From: Photobacterium gaetbulicola Gung47
GTDB taxonomy: Bacteria > Pseudomonadota > Gammaproteobacteria > Enterobacterales > Vibrionaceae
Length of the DNA stretch: 64,000 bases
Direction of reading: 5' to 3'
Assembly: GCA_000940995.1 (NCBI GenBank)
Contig: CP005974.1
Span: 3,348,001-3,412,000, forward strand
The first letter of the stretch is position 1; every line of letters starts with the position of its first letter. Below, one piece after another: positions 7,997 to 15,693 of the stretch. The position numbers were made by a program, and so were the translations under genes. A model generated the notes under the pieces. It saw only the letters and a program-made list of their open reading frames with translations. It was not told where the DNA came from and searched no databases.

Positions 7997-8335
7997 ATTA
8001 AGTCGAACAAACTAACAAACTTTACCCTAGAAGAATCATTAAACGTCAACCTTCTTTCAGTAATCGACACCAAAGAGATGTTGAAAGTAAAGGTTGCCAG
8101 CATTACTGATGGTGAATTTAGCTCGGAACTATCTCGAACCTATCAGAATATGATTGACGTCCTGAACATTACAGAGTCATCAATCAAAAAGTTCCTGATT
8201 GATATTCACCCTAAGCTGTCATGCAAGTGCATCCACAATGTACCTGATGATACATACAATGATGAAGACTTAATTGAGCCTTCATGTTTTGTGTCAGTCA
8301 GTGATGAAAATGATGAGGTTTCTATTAATGACTAA
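7997..8335 (+). CDS. Unknown acidic protein of the capsid module, ATT in the start position
   Basis: An ATT at 7997, 10 bases after AAAGGA and one base after the previous stop, is where a start codon would be expected. The next conventional start in frame is the ATG at 8078, giving only 85 residues. From the ATT the product has 112 residues beginning xKSNKLTNFTLEES, with an acidic tail. I do not recognise it. It overlaps the next gene by 8 bases, so the module is tightly packed as in a phage structural operon. Confidence 0.55.
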   Translation: MKSNKLTNFTLEESLNVNLLSVIDTKEMLKVKVASITDGEFSSELSRTYQNMIDVLNITESSIKKFLIDIHPKLSCKCIHNVPDDTYNDEDLIEPSCFVSVSDENDEVSIND

Positions 8336-8912
8336 TGAATATGTCTCTATGTCTGTTGAACCTGCAAATTTAGATTCACCAGAGGTTCAAGCAATATATG
8401 AGCATGAAGCGTCATTAAGAGATAATAGCATAAATGCTACATACCAAACCTATGACGGACTTGCTGGAACTTCTGCGCAAAGAAATAGCACAGTACTTCA
8501 TGCTGAGTATGGGGTACCTATTTCTATTGAAGGTGTAACGGTATCAGAAAATGGTAATGATGTTGTTTTTGATACTAAGCCTAAAGAATATGATGAAAGC
8601 GCATTAGGAATTTTAGACAATTTAGCTTTAAAGGAAGACATGGAAGAAAGTTATAAGTTGTCTTCAAGTGTTCCAGAAGATAAGTACATGGAGCTTTATC
8701 TTAATATGCCAAGCGACTTACAATCAAAACTATTAAAAGCTCAGTCGTCTAATGGCCGGTACTTTACACATAAAAACGATAACGATCATCAAGAAACTTT
8801 ATGTAAACTTGCTGACTTTTGTGAGGACGTATACGCAAACGCAGATAAATACTCACAAGAATCATTAAGTATCGTGGATGATTTTGGTAGGTCTATTAGT
8901 CTGTGGGAATGA
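8328..8912 (+). CDS. Acidic protein before the capsid gene, candidate scaffold
   Basis: The ATG at 8328 (MTNEYVSMSVEP) has GAGG about 10 bases upstream and overlaps the end of the preceding gene; the frame is open further back to 8274, but that part lacks a ribosome binding site. The 194-residue product is acidic and predicted helical toward the C-terminus. In T7 the scaffold gene lies directly before the capsid gene and is likewise acidic, so a scaffold role is reasonable from position and charge. No sequence match is claimed. Confidence 0.5.
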   Translation: MTNEYVSMSVEPANLDSPEVQAIYEHEASLRDNSINATYQTYDGLAGTSAQRNSTVLHAEYGVPISIEGVTVSENGNDVVFDTKPKEYDESALGILDNLALKEDMEESYKLSSSVPEDKYMELYLNMPSDLQSKLLKAQSSNGRYFTHKNDNDHQETLCKLADFCEDVYANADKYSQESLSIVDDFGRSISLWE

Positions 8913-8992
8913 AAAGAAAACCTCAGCTAATTAGACGTCATAGGTTAAGAGCCTACGTTGACATGATTAAGAAAAACAAGAATAAGAAATAA
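8909..8992 (+). CDS. Very small basic protein (27 residues)
   Basis: ATG at 8909 overlaps the preceding stop (ATGA) and the frame ends at a TAA at 8990-8992. Fourteen of 27 residues are Lys or Arg (MKRKPQLIRRHRLR...). The overlap suggests translational coupling with the candidate scaffold gene. It could bind nucleic acid or be a capsid accessory; function unknown. Confidence 0.4.
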   Translation: MKRKPQLIRRHRLRAYVDMIKKNKNKK

Positions 8993-9029
8993 AATCACTC
9001 TTGATTAATTTTATTATAAGGAAATTAAT

Positions 9030-10256
9030 ATAGCATATCCAGACGCAGGAAAATTCCCTGCTGATCAAACAGTAACATCGCCGGGTGCAATTAATAATGG
9101 TACGTCTCCACGTGCTTTGTATCTTAAGGTTTTCTCTGGTGAAGTTCTATCTGCATTTAAACCTAAATGCCTAGCCCTAGAGCTAACCAATGTAAAAACA
9201 CTTCAAGGTGGTAGTTCTACCCAATTTCCTCTAATTGGGCGTGTAGAAAAACCTCGTTATCACAAGCCTGGTCATTTGCTTGATGCACAGAAGATTCCAA
9301 CAGTGGAGCGTATCGTCGCTGTAGATGACATTGCAGTTAGTAATGTCTTCGTACCTGACGTAGACACAATGCTATCTCACTACCAGCATCGAGAAAAATA
9401 CGCGAAAGAGTTGTCCAGCGCTATAGCCGAAATGGTTGACCGTAATGTTTGGCGTATGTTGATCAAGGCAGCAAAGATTAAAGATGCCGCTACTGAAAAG
9501 ACACACCTAAAAGCAGGACTAGAGTCACTTAAAGGCCAGAAATATACCAAGCCAGTTACTATTGAAGAGAATGTCGCTGGTAAAGGTGCTACAGGACGTC
9601 AGCTAGTTCAAGCAATTTACCGTGCTCGTACACGATTAAAGGTAAACCATGTCCCTGTTCAAGAAGCAGTAGCTATTGTCCGTCCTGAGCATTACGAATT
9701 ACTAGTTAATGCAGCTCAAGAAGCTGGCAACATGGCTTGGCTAAATAAAGATTACATCAACAGTGGTAATAATGTTGAATCAGGTTTACCTAATGGTGGC
9801 ATGCCTCTTCTTCGTATCGCAGGTATTCCTATTTACGAGACAGAGAACTTCCCGTTCGCTGATGAGTCAGATAAAGACAAATACCCTGACGATAAACCTC
9901 TAGCTGAAACTGATGGTGGTTCAGGGCGAACAGATCGTTATTATGTCGATTCATCGAAAACGCTAATGATTGTCTTCACCAAAGACGCTATTGGTACAGC
10001 TAAAATTAAAGACTTGAGCATTGAGCACGTTCCTGAGCCTTTGCGTCTAGGCCATAACATCATTACTAAGATGTTTGTTGGTCATGAGATTTTACAACAC
10101 GAATGTGCTTGTGAAATTAAGGTTTTTGAAAAAGGAGCTGACGATACTGATAAAGATGGCCTAACACCGGACATTCCTAAGGTAACTGCTTCTGCTTACG
10201 CAGCAAATGAAGATGTCTACACTGCACCAAAGACAGGTTGCAACAAAGCGGCTTAA
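9030..10256 (+). CDS. T7-type major capsid protein, ATA in the start position
   Basis: The product resembles the gene 10 major capsid protein of T7-like podoviruses over its length: LYLKVFSGEVLSAF matches T7 LFLKVFGGEVLTAF, then FPLIGRVEKP, the DVDTMLSHYQHREKYAKEL segment, and near the C-terminus AIGTAKIKDLSIEH followed by IITKMFVGHE. These are parts of an HK97-fold shell protein. The conserved part is preceded in frame by an arm beginning xAYPDAGKFPADQTV, whose first codon is ATA at 9030, 7 bases after AAGGA. The only conventional in-frame start is a TTG at 9117, which would remove the arm. From ATA the protein has 408 residues. A strong terminator follows. Confidence 0.85.
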   Translation: MAYPDAGKFPADQTVTSPGAINNGTSPRALYLKVFSGEVLSAFKPKCLALELTNVKTLQGGSSTQFPLIGRVEKPRYHKPGHLLDAQKIPTVERIVAVDDIAVSNVFVPDVDTMLSHYQHREKYAKELSSAIAEMVDRNVWRMLIKAAKIKDAATEKTHLKAGLESLKGQKYTKPVTIEENVAGKGATGRQLVQAIYRARTRLKVNHVPVQEAVAIVRPEHYELLVNAAQEAGNMAWLNKDYINSGNNVESGLPNGGMPLLRIAGIPIYETENFPFADESDKDKYPDDKPLAETDGGSGRTDRYYVDSSKTLMIVFTKDAIGTAKIKDLSIEHVPEPLRLGHNIITKMFVGHEILQHECACEIKVFEKGADDTDKDGLTPDIPKVTASAYAANEDVYTAPKTGCNKAA

Positions 10257-10558
10257 CCGCATTTAGCAGTCACAATGAACGAGCCATAATGCTCATCATC
10301 AAGTAGTGACGCTGTGATAACTAGAAAATCTAAAGGGAGACTTAACGGTCTCCCTTTTTTTGCTTAGGCCAATGACAGAACATCAATCGCTGTGCAGCCT
10401 AAAGACGTTTTCTGTCACTTTTGTGCGTTAATGTATATGTGGCTGTCAGGCTTATCAGGCATAATGAGCTAACTTGCTGATTTGTCATCATAGGTCAGCA
10501 ACCTTCCCAACAATAGGGAATTGTGTGCCATACAGTCAACGCTAGGAAAAGAAACTTT
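10257..10558. other. Spacer after the capsid gene
   Basis: Apart from the terminator at 10,332-10,361 I see no gene in this 300-base gap. The segment 10,429-10,466 contains TATATGT and CATAATG, possibly part of a promoter for the next gene, but the boxes are weak. Confidence 0.4.
10332..10361 (+). terminator. Rho-independent terminator after the capsid gene
   Basis: AAAGGGAGAC and GTCTCCCTTT pair around a short loop and run into seven T residues. A strong terminator directly after the capsid gene is also found in T7. Confidence 0.9.
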
Positions 10559-11638
10559 ATGACTGCGAACCTCGAACAACTGGTAATTAAGACCGAAAAA
10601 GATTTCTTGAAGTATGCGATGGACGTTCTAGTCTACGATAAAGAAGAGAAAGATATTGTTTTCGATGGTTGGCCGATTGTTGACATTGACATTAAAGGTG
10701 ACAGGTATCATAGTTCGCTGCCAACTAAGCTCATGGAGAGTTTTGTCGGCTTTCAGCAAGAGGTAGATAAGGCATACACAACCCTAATTTACGATACTTC
10801 GAACAGGCAAAAATTAACAAACTCCGATAAGGAATCTCTGGAGTTAGTATTTACGATTCGCAAGGGTTCAACGGGTGCTACAAGTAGTGGTGACTGGTTC
10901 AGCTCTATCTGCGAAAAATTGGATGTGGTATTTAAGGATATGAGTGGACGTCAAAAATTAGCTTTGCTCGCAGTTGTAGCCTTAGCCATTTCTGGTACGT
11001 ACTCTGGTACAAAGTACATGGATGGTCAAAGTAAGGAAGCTGTCGAGAAGCAGCGCACCGAACAAATTGCTTTAATGACTAAGGCTATGTCTGAGAACTC
11101 TCAACACAGCGTGGAAGCCATGCGAGACGTAGTGCTTGCCAAAGCCCTAGAAGAAGCTCCAGAAAAGGGGCACAGAGTTGTCGCGCATTTGGATGAAGGA
11201 TACAAAGGCATAATCAAAGCTGTACCTGACGCTGAAAGGGTTAAAATTGGTAAGGTTATTAAGCTTAACAATGCCGACATCAAACGCATCTCAACCAAGC
11301 CAGATGTAGTCACAGAAGTTAAAGACTGGACTGGTTACTTTGTCATTGAATCAATGTCGAATAACAAGGCCAAGGGCTATATGATTCTCGGTGTATCACC
11401 GGAGAGTGATGATGCATCGTTTAGTATCAGGGTTGACCATTCATTCATCACAAACTCTGAAAAAGACACTCTGCATAATGCTTTCAGAGATGGTGAGCCA
11501 GTACACCTTGATTATCAAGCCAAGCTTAAGAATGGTGAGATTGCAGAAGCCAGACTGCTGCGGGTACTAGAGAGTGAGCCGGATATCGATGATGAATCAA
11601 AGATTGCATACACCCCAATCTCAGACGTAAACAGCTAA
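10559..11638 (+). CDS. Unknown protein with one central membrane segment
   Basis: ATG at 10,559 follows AGGA by about 10 bases and gives 359 residues; a GTG at 10,523 in frame lacks a ribosome binding site. Residues 1-130 look soluble. A hydrophobic stretch around residues 140-162 (LALLAVVALAISG) could span the membrane. It is followed by a charged helix and a C-terminal domain of about 180 residues. The layout suggests a membrane-anchored protein with domains on both sides. It has its own terminator. I do not recognise the family; an immunity, exclusion or conversion role is possible but unsupported. Confidence 0.6.
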   Translation: MTANLEQLVIKTEKDFLKYAMDVLVYDKEEKDIVFDGWPIVDIDIKGDRYHSSLPTKLMESFVGFQQEVDKAYTTLIYDTSNRQKLTNSDKESLELVFTIRKGSTGATSSGDWFSSICEKLDVVFKDMSGRQKLALLAVVALAISGTYSGTKYMDGQSKEAVEKQRTEQIALMTKAMSENSQHSVEAMRDVVLAKALEEAPEKGHRVVAHLDEGYKGIIKAVPDAERVKIGKVIKLNNADIKRISTKPDVVTEVKDWTGYFVIESMSNNKAKGYMILGVSPESDDASFSIRVDHSFITNSEKDTLHNAFRDGEPVHLDYQAKLKNGEIAEARLLRVLESEPDIDDESKIAYTPISDVNS

Positions 11639-11645
11639 CATTAAG

Positions 11646-11671
11646 AGCCTCGCACATAGCGGGGCTTTTTT
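11646..11671 (+). terminator. Rho-independent terminator
   Basis: AGCCTCGC and GCGGGGCT pair with one T-G wobble and are followed by T residues, ending the unit of the gene at 10,559-11,638. Confidence 0.8.
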
Positions 11672-11751
11672 CCGCCCTCAATCACGCCACAGGAACACAT
11701 CAACTTACCGTTCAACACTTCACTACATCGCTCAGAATGGCTTATAGGAGG

Positions 11752-11787
11752 AGTACCTTTTCCCTTCCTGGCCATTCGTGTGAAGGC
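11752..11787 (+). repeat. Imperfect direct repeat, copy 2 (CCTGGYCATTCGTGTGRAGGC)
   Basis: AGTACCT, CCTGGCCATTCGTGTG and AAGGC match the copy at 4,082-4,122. This copy is in the 300-base gap between two converging genes. Confidence 0.55.
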
Positions 11788-11936
11788 TTCTTTCCTTAGT
11801 CGCGGGTAGCCCCACCCTATTAACTTTCCTTACATGAAACGCTAGAAAATACCTTAGTAGTATTGTATCGCTCCTGCCGCCGGCACCTGAACTTCAATCA
11901 TCTGCATGAGCTTTAGGTTACACAGACAGTCAGGAA

Positions 11937-13742
11937 CTAGGGCAGGTCAAAACCAGAGGTTCCTTTCGTAAACTCCAATATGCTGTCAAATAACTCTTGG
12001 TCAATTTCGTCTTCTGATTTTGCTATAGCGAAGTTATCACGACGGGCATTCGTCCCAATCAAGTCAAGAGGCGCAGTATCGTTATCACTGGCAGCAAAGA
12101 AAATGTCGTAATTATTCGAGATGCCAAATAACTTTTTCAAACTACGCCGACCATATAAAGACGCAATTGGGTAATGTTGATTATCAAAGCATGTAATCGT
12201 TACACCATCATCACAATAGCTATCGTTAGTGGTTACGACAATCTTCAACAGTATCCGCCTAAGCTGCGTATTGAACCTTGTACGCCAATCAACATACCCT
12301 ATCGCCTCGAACGAGTTTAGCTCCGTGAATATGTCATTATACTTGCTGTCAGTGTAAGCAAGTGTTCCTGTTAACTGTTCAACATTTGCAATGGCTTGCT
12401 TCAAGTCGTTATCAATGGTCCTCTGTTCTTCTGTCAACTTGTCCAACTGCTTAAGTAACAACTCATTGCTGTCACGCTCCATGAGAACTGCCATAAGTCG
12501 ATCTGATTTATTCTGTACTTCCTTTTGGGATTGTTCTAAACGAATAACTTCAAGCCTTGCATCACTTAACTGCGTATTGTTGTTTTGATTACCATCAAGG
12601 ATTGATGGAAGAAACGTAAATGATGACACAAGCAATCGTTCTAATCTTCTATAGTTCAGCGGTTTACTCGTACAACTTTTTTCAGTCTTTCTTGAACAAG
12701 ACAGGTAGTAATATTGACCATACTTTTTGACGTCTGCTTTCTTGTTCTTTTGATGCACAGCCATAGCCGAACCACAGCAACCGCACTTAATAAGGCCAGT
12801 GAACAGATTAGTCATCTTGCCTTTCCTGTAAGAGCCTGAACTACGCTGACGGCCTTTAAGCTGACGCTGTACTTCGTAGAAATGCTCAGGATTAATTAGG
12901 ACAGGATAATAATTAGCAGCAGGGTCAGCTATCGGCTCACGCTTGCCTGTCTCAGGGTTCTTCTTCATAGGCGTAAACTCTCCTATATAACCCCTGTCTT
13001 GCTGAACAGCTAGAACATTGGCAGCTGACCACTTGGGAAGCTTTCCGGTCAGCATTGAGTAGCCCTCTGCGTTTAGCCTTTTGGCAATAATGCCGCTGGC
13101 AAACCCATTAATAGAGAGTTCAAAGATATAGCGAACAGTTTTAGCGACTGGCTCATTTATCAGGAAGTCTGTCTTATCGTCATTCCAAAGTACCCATGAA
13201 GGTATCCGAGCATTCTTTATCTTCTTGCCATTAGCTAGATCATCCCTAGCAGCTTTCCATGCCGCTGCGGTACGGATTGATTTCTTTTCACTTTCTTCAA
13301 ATGCCGTCTGCGCCTTAACAAGAAGTATCATCAGCTTGCCAAGGTCTAACTTTCCCTGCTTATAGACCTGTTCATCCTGTAGGGTTACGACGGTAATACC
13401 AAGGGCGAGAATTCCTGAGATAAGCTGATAGGCGTCCTCAACTGCCTGACGACTTAAGCGGTCAACCGACTCAACCAAGAGCCAACTATCGCGCTCTATG
13501 TGTCCTTCCCTAACAGCCTCTAGAAACTCGCCTAACGCTCCCTCACGATTGTTACGACCACGGAATGCAGATACACCTAAGTCTTCTATAGTCGTGTCTT
13601 GAAGCGATAGGTCGTGCCTGTAGGCATATTCCCTAGCTAGTTCTAGCTGACGCCTTGTTGAGTCCCCATCCTTTTGACGGAGAGTTGAGAACCGAAGGTA
13701 GCTGTAGGCTTTCGGCCTACTAACTGGTAACTGTTCATTCAT
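11937..13742 (-). CDS. Large serine integrase
   Basis: This 601-residue protein is the probable integrase of the element. The catalytic domain has Ser20 in YSYLRFSTLRQ (numbered from the first of two adjacent ATGs), the QLELAREYA helix, and LVESVDRLSRQ with the active-site arginines. A recombinase domain follows (about residues 185-300, with NPEHFYEVQRQL), then a zinc ribbon (CGCCGS ... CSRKTEKSC) and a coiled-coil region (about 400-470) as in large serine recombinases that catalyse directional integration. It reads from the chromosomal junction inward. The C-terminal 100 residues seem longer than usual. Confidence 0.92.
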   Translation of the reverse strand: MNEQLPVSRPKAYSYLRFSTLRQKDGDSTRRQLELAREYAYRHDLSLQDTTIEDLGVSAFRGRNNREGALGEFLEAVREGHIERDSWLLVESVDRLSRQAVEDAYQLISGILALGITVVTLQDEQVYKQGKLDLGKLMILLVKAQTAFEESEKKSIRTAAAWKAARDDLANGKKIKNARIPSWVLWNDDKTDFLINEPVAKTVRYIFELSINGFASGIIAKRLNAEGYSMLTGKLPKWSAANVLAVQQDRGYIGEFTPMKKNPETGKREPIADPAANYYPVLINPEHFYEVQRQLKGRQRSSGSYRKGKMTNLFTGLIKCGCCGSAMAVHQKNKKADVKKYGQYYYLSCSRKTEKSCTSKPLNYRRLERLLVSSFTFLPSILDGNQNNNTQLSDARLEVIRLEQSQKEVQNKSDRLMAVLMERDSNELLLKQLDKLTEEQRTIDNDLKQAIANVEQLTGTLAYTDSKYNDIFTELNSFEAIGYVDWRTRFNTQLRRILLKIVVTTNDSYCDDGVTITCFDNQHYPIASLYGRRSLKKLFGISNNYDIFFAASDNDTAPLDLIGTNARRDNFAIAKSEDEIDQELFDSILEFTKGTSGFDLP

Positions 13743-13820
13743 CAATACTGTTCACTTTTAAGTAGCCTGACCGTTTACCGACATTTTACCGCTTCCAGTA
13801 ACTATGAATAATTCAAGTAA

Positions 13821-14114
13821 TCAGGCAAACCAAGGAGTGTCATTCACCACTTGAATACTGCTATCTGATTCCTCACTAAATGCCCCCCCCTCACCGAACG
13901 GGTCACTAAAGTCCATGACAGCTGACGTTGTAGCTGGTTCATACGTAGAAGCGAACACTTCGGCATTGTCAGGCACATAGCCGTTTTGCTGACTCCATTC
14001 CTCATGTGTTATTGGCTCGAAGAAGTCTTCAACAGAGTTAACCAGTCCATGACCGTGATCACGTTCTTGCGCACACCCTGTGGATGCGGCAGTATTAGGG
14101 TCATAACAAGACAC
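13821..14114 (-). CDS. Hydrophilic acidic protein upstream of the integrase, weak gene
   Basis: The frame begins with a GTG at 14,114 and encodes 97 residues rich in Ser, Glu, Asp and Pro, ending VVNDTPWFA. It points the same way as the integrase, 75 bases upstream. The frame stays open upstream across the start of yffB, so it could be the C-terminal end of a longer frame or an accident of the junction. A recombination-directionality factor would be expected about here, but nothing in the sequence identifies it as one. Confidence 0.35.
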   Translation of the reverse strand: MSCYDPNTAASTGCAQERDHGHGLVNSVEDFFEPITHEEWSQQNGYVPDNAEVFASTYEPATTSAVMDFSDPFGEGGAFSEESDSSIQVVNDTPWFA

Positions 14115-14120
14115 CGATGC

Positions 14121-14192
14121 AGACTGGCTGCTCGGCTCAACACCCTGCTCAATGCCAGTCGCACAATCAGCCTGATTAGAGGAATCACATGA
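14121..14192 (+). pseudogene. Possible 3' remnant of a chromosomal gene coupled to yffB
   Basis: On the plus strand a frame ending RLAARLNTLLNAS...RGIT stops with a TGA that overlaps the ATG of yffB. That is the arrangement expected for an upstream operon partner, and no promoter for yffB is evident. Upstream of about 14,120 the frame turns into unlikely protein. This fits the tail of a chromosomal gene cut off by the element, but the identity is unknown. Confidence 0.25.
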
Positions 14193-14548
14193 CGACTGTT
14201 GTTTACGGCACTCCCCTAAAGAACTGCGATACCATCAAGAAGATGAAGAAGTGGCTAGAAGCCGAAAACATCGAATATACCTTCCATGACTACCGTGCCG
14301 ACGGCCTTGACCGTGGCATGCTAGAGCAGTTTGAGGCCGAGCTAGGCTGGGAAGCTATGGTCAACAAGCGCGGTACCACCTACCGCCAGCTGAGCGACGA
14401 ACAAAAAGCCGGCCTTGACCAGCAAAGCGCGATCGAATTGATGCTGGAGCACCCGGCTATGATCAAGCGCCCGCTGTTGGTTCACAACAACAGCTACCAC
14501 TTGGGCTTCAAGCCTGCCCTATACCAAGAAATCTTCCAAACGAACTAA
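14189..14548 (+). CDS. yffB: ArsC/Spx-family reductase-like protein YffB
   Basis: The 119-residue product matches YffB: an N-terminal thioredoxin-like fold with YGTPLKNCDTIKK (Cys13 as the single redox cysteine), FHDYRADGLD, LGWEAMVNKRGTT and the C-terminal MIKRPLL. Proteins of this family resemble arsenate reductase, but the physiological substrate is unknown. AGAGGA precedes the ATG. It lies 14 bases before dapE, the same neighbourhood as in other gamma-proteobacteria. This is the first complete chromosomal gene right of the element. Confidence 0.9.
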   Translation: MTTVVYGTPLKNCDTIKKMKKWLEAENIEYTFHDYRADGLDRGMLEQFEAELGWEAMVNKRGTTYRQLSDEQKAGLDQQSAIELMLEHPAMIKRPLLVHNNSYHLGFKPALYQEIFQTN

Positions 14549-14562
14549 GAAAGGATACAAGG

Positions 14563-15693
14563 ATGTCAGATAGCCCGGTTCTCGCCCTGGCGAAAGACTT
14601 TATCAGCCGCCAGTCAGTAACCCCTGAAGATGCTGGCTGCCAGGACGTGATGATCGAGCGCCTGGAAAAACTCGGTTTTAACATCGAAACCATGGTGTTC
14701 GAAGATACCACCAACCTCTGGGCTCGCCGCGGCACGGAAGCCCCGCTGTTCGTTTTTGCCGGTCATACCGATGTAGTACCAGCCGGTAACCTTGATAAAT
14801 GGCATACCGCCCCTTTCGAGCCTACCATTATCGACGGCTACCTGCATGGCCGCGGCGCCGCCGATATGAAAGGCTCACTGGCCTGTATGATAGTGGCGAT
14901 TGAGCGCTTCCTTGCCGACAACCCTGATCACAAAGGCTCGATTGCTTTGCTGATCACTTCGGACGAAGAAGGGCCATTCATCAATGGGACCACCCGGGTG
15001 ATTGATACCCTGGAAGCCCGCAATGAAAAAATCGACATGTGTATTGTCGGTGAGCCATCGAGTACCCATGCTGTCGGCGATGTGGTGAAGAACGGCCGCC
15101 GGGGTTCGATTACCGGTGATGTCAATATCAAGGGCACCCAGGGCCATGTCGCCTACCCGCACCTGGCCGATAATCCGGTTCACCGTGCAATGCCGGCACT
15201 GGCCGAACTGGCTGCAACAACGTGGGATAACGGCAATGCCTACTTCCCGCCGACCAGCTTCCAAATCGCCAACTTGTCTGCCGGTACCGGCGCATCGAAC
15301 GTGATCCCGGGCGAGTTCCACGTCCAGTTCAACTTCCGCTTCAGCACCGAATTGACCGCCGATGATATCAAGCGCAAGGTTCACTCGGTACTCGATGCCC
15401 ACGGCCTTGATTATGACTTGGCCTGGACTTTCAGCGGTCACCCATTCCTGACCGATGAAGGAAGCTTGCTGGATGCCGTCGTAGAGTCCATTGAGGAAGT
15501 GAACCACAAAAAACCGGAATTACTGACCACTGGCGGTACCTCCGATGGTCGTTTCATTGCCCGTACCGGTGCACAGGTTGTCGAGCTCGGCCCGGTCAAT
15601 GCAACCATCCACAAAGTGAATGAGTGCGTAAAAGTCGCTGATCTGGAAAAGCTGACCGACATGTACCAGAAAGTGATGGAAAAAATCCTTTAA
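14563..15693 (+). CDS. dapE: Succinyl-diaminopimelate desuccinylase
   Basis: DapE hydrolyses N-succinyl-LL-diaminopimelate in the cytoplasm, a step toward lysine and the peptidoglycan residue diaminopimelate. The 376-residue product shows the di-zinc M20 peptidase motifs: FAGHTDVVP (His ligand), GRGAADMKGS (bridging Asp), SDEEGP (catalytic Glu and ligand), and TGGTSDGRF with a late His in NATIHKVNE. AAGGA precedes the ATG at 14,563. Its stop overlaps the start of the next gene by one base. Confidence 0.97.
   Translation: MSDSPVLALAKDFISRQSVTPEDAGCQDVMIERLEKLGFNIETMVFEDTTNLWARRGTEAPLFVFAGHTDVVPAGNLDKWHTAPFEPTIIDGYLHGRGAADMKGSLACMIVAIERFLADNPDHKGSIALLITSDEEGPFINGTTRVIDTLEARNEKIDMCIVGEPSSTHAVGDVVKNGRRGSITGDVNIKGTQGHVAYPHLADNPVHRAMPALAELAATTWDNGNAYFPPTSFQIANLSAGTGASNVIPGEFHVQFNFRFSTELTADDIKRKVHSVLDAHGLDYDLAWTFSGHPFLTDEGSLLDAVVESIEEVNHKKPELLTTGGTSDGRFIARTGAQVVELGPVNATIHKVNECVKVADLEKLTDMYQKVMEKIL

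Larger units (their letters stand above)
1..14114. mobile_element. Integrated phage-like or satellite element (left end outside window)
   Basis: This stretch contains two serine recombinases, an HNH endonuclease, a T7-type major capsid protein, an IS21-family insertion and several unknown small genes. It is more AT-rich than the housekeeping genes to its right. The large serine integrase reads leftward near the junction with yffB, the usual place for an integrase beside its attachment site. The right boundary lies somewhere between 13,746 and about 14,189; no core attachment repeat can be confirmed because the left end is not in the window. No portal, terminase large subunit, tail or replication polymerase gene is seen, so it is either a satellite-like island or part of a larger prophage. 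Confidence 0.8.

Noticed and set aside
7595..10466. Similar TATATGT...ATAAT stretches upstream of 7642 and 10559 as a shared promoter class
   Set aside because: Spacing between the boxes differs by four bases and the similarity is limited to AT-rich words.
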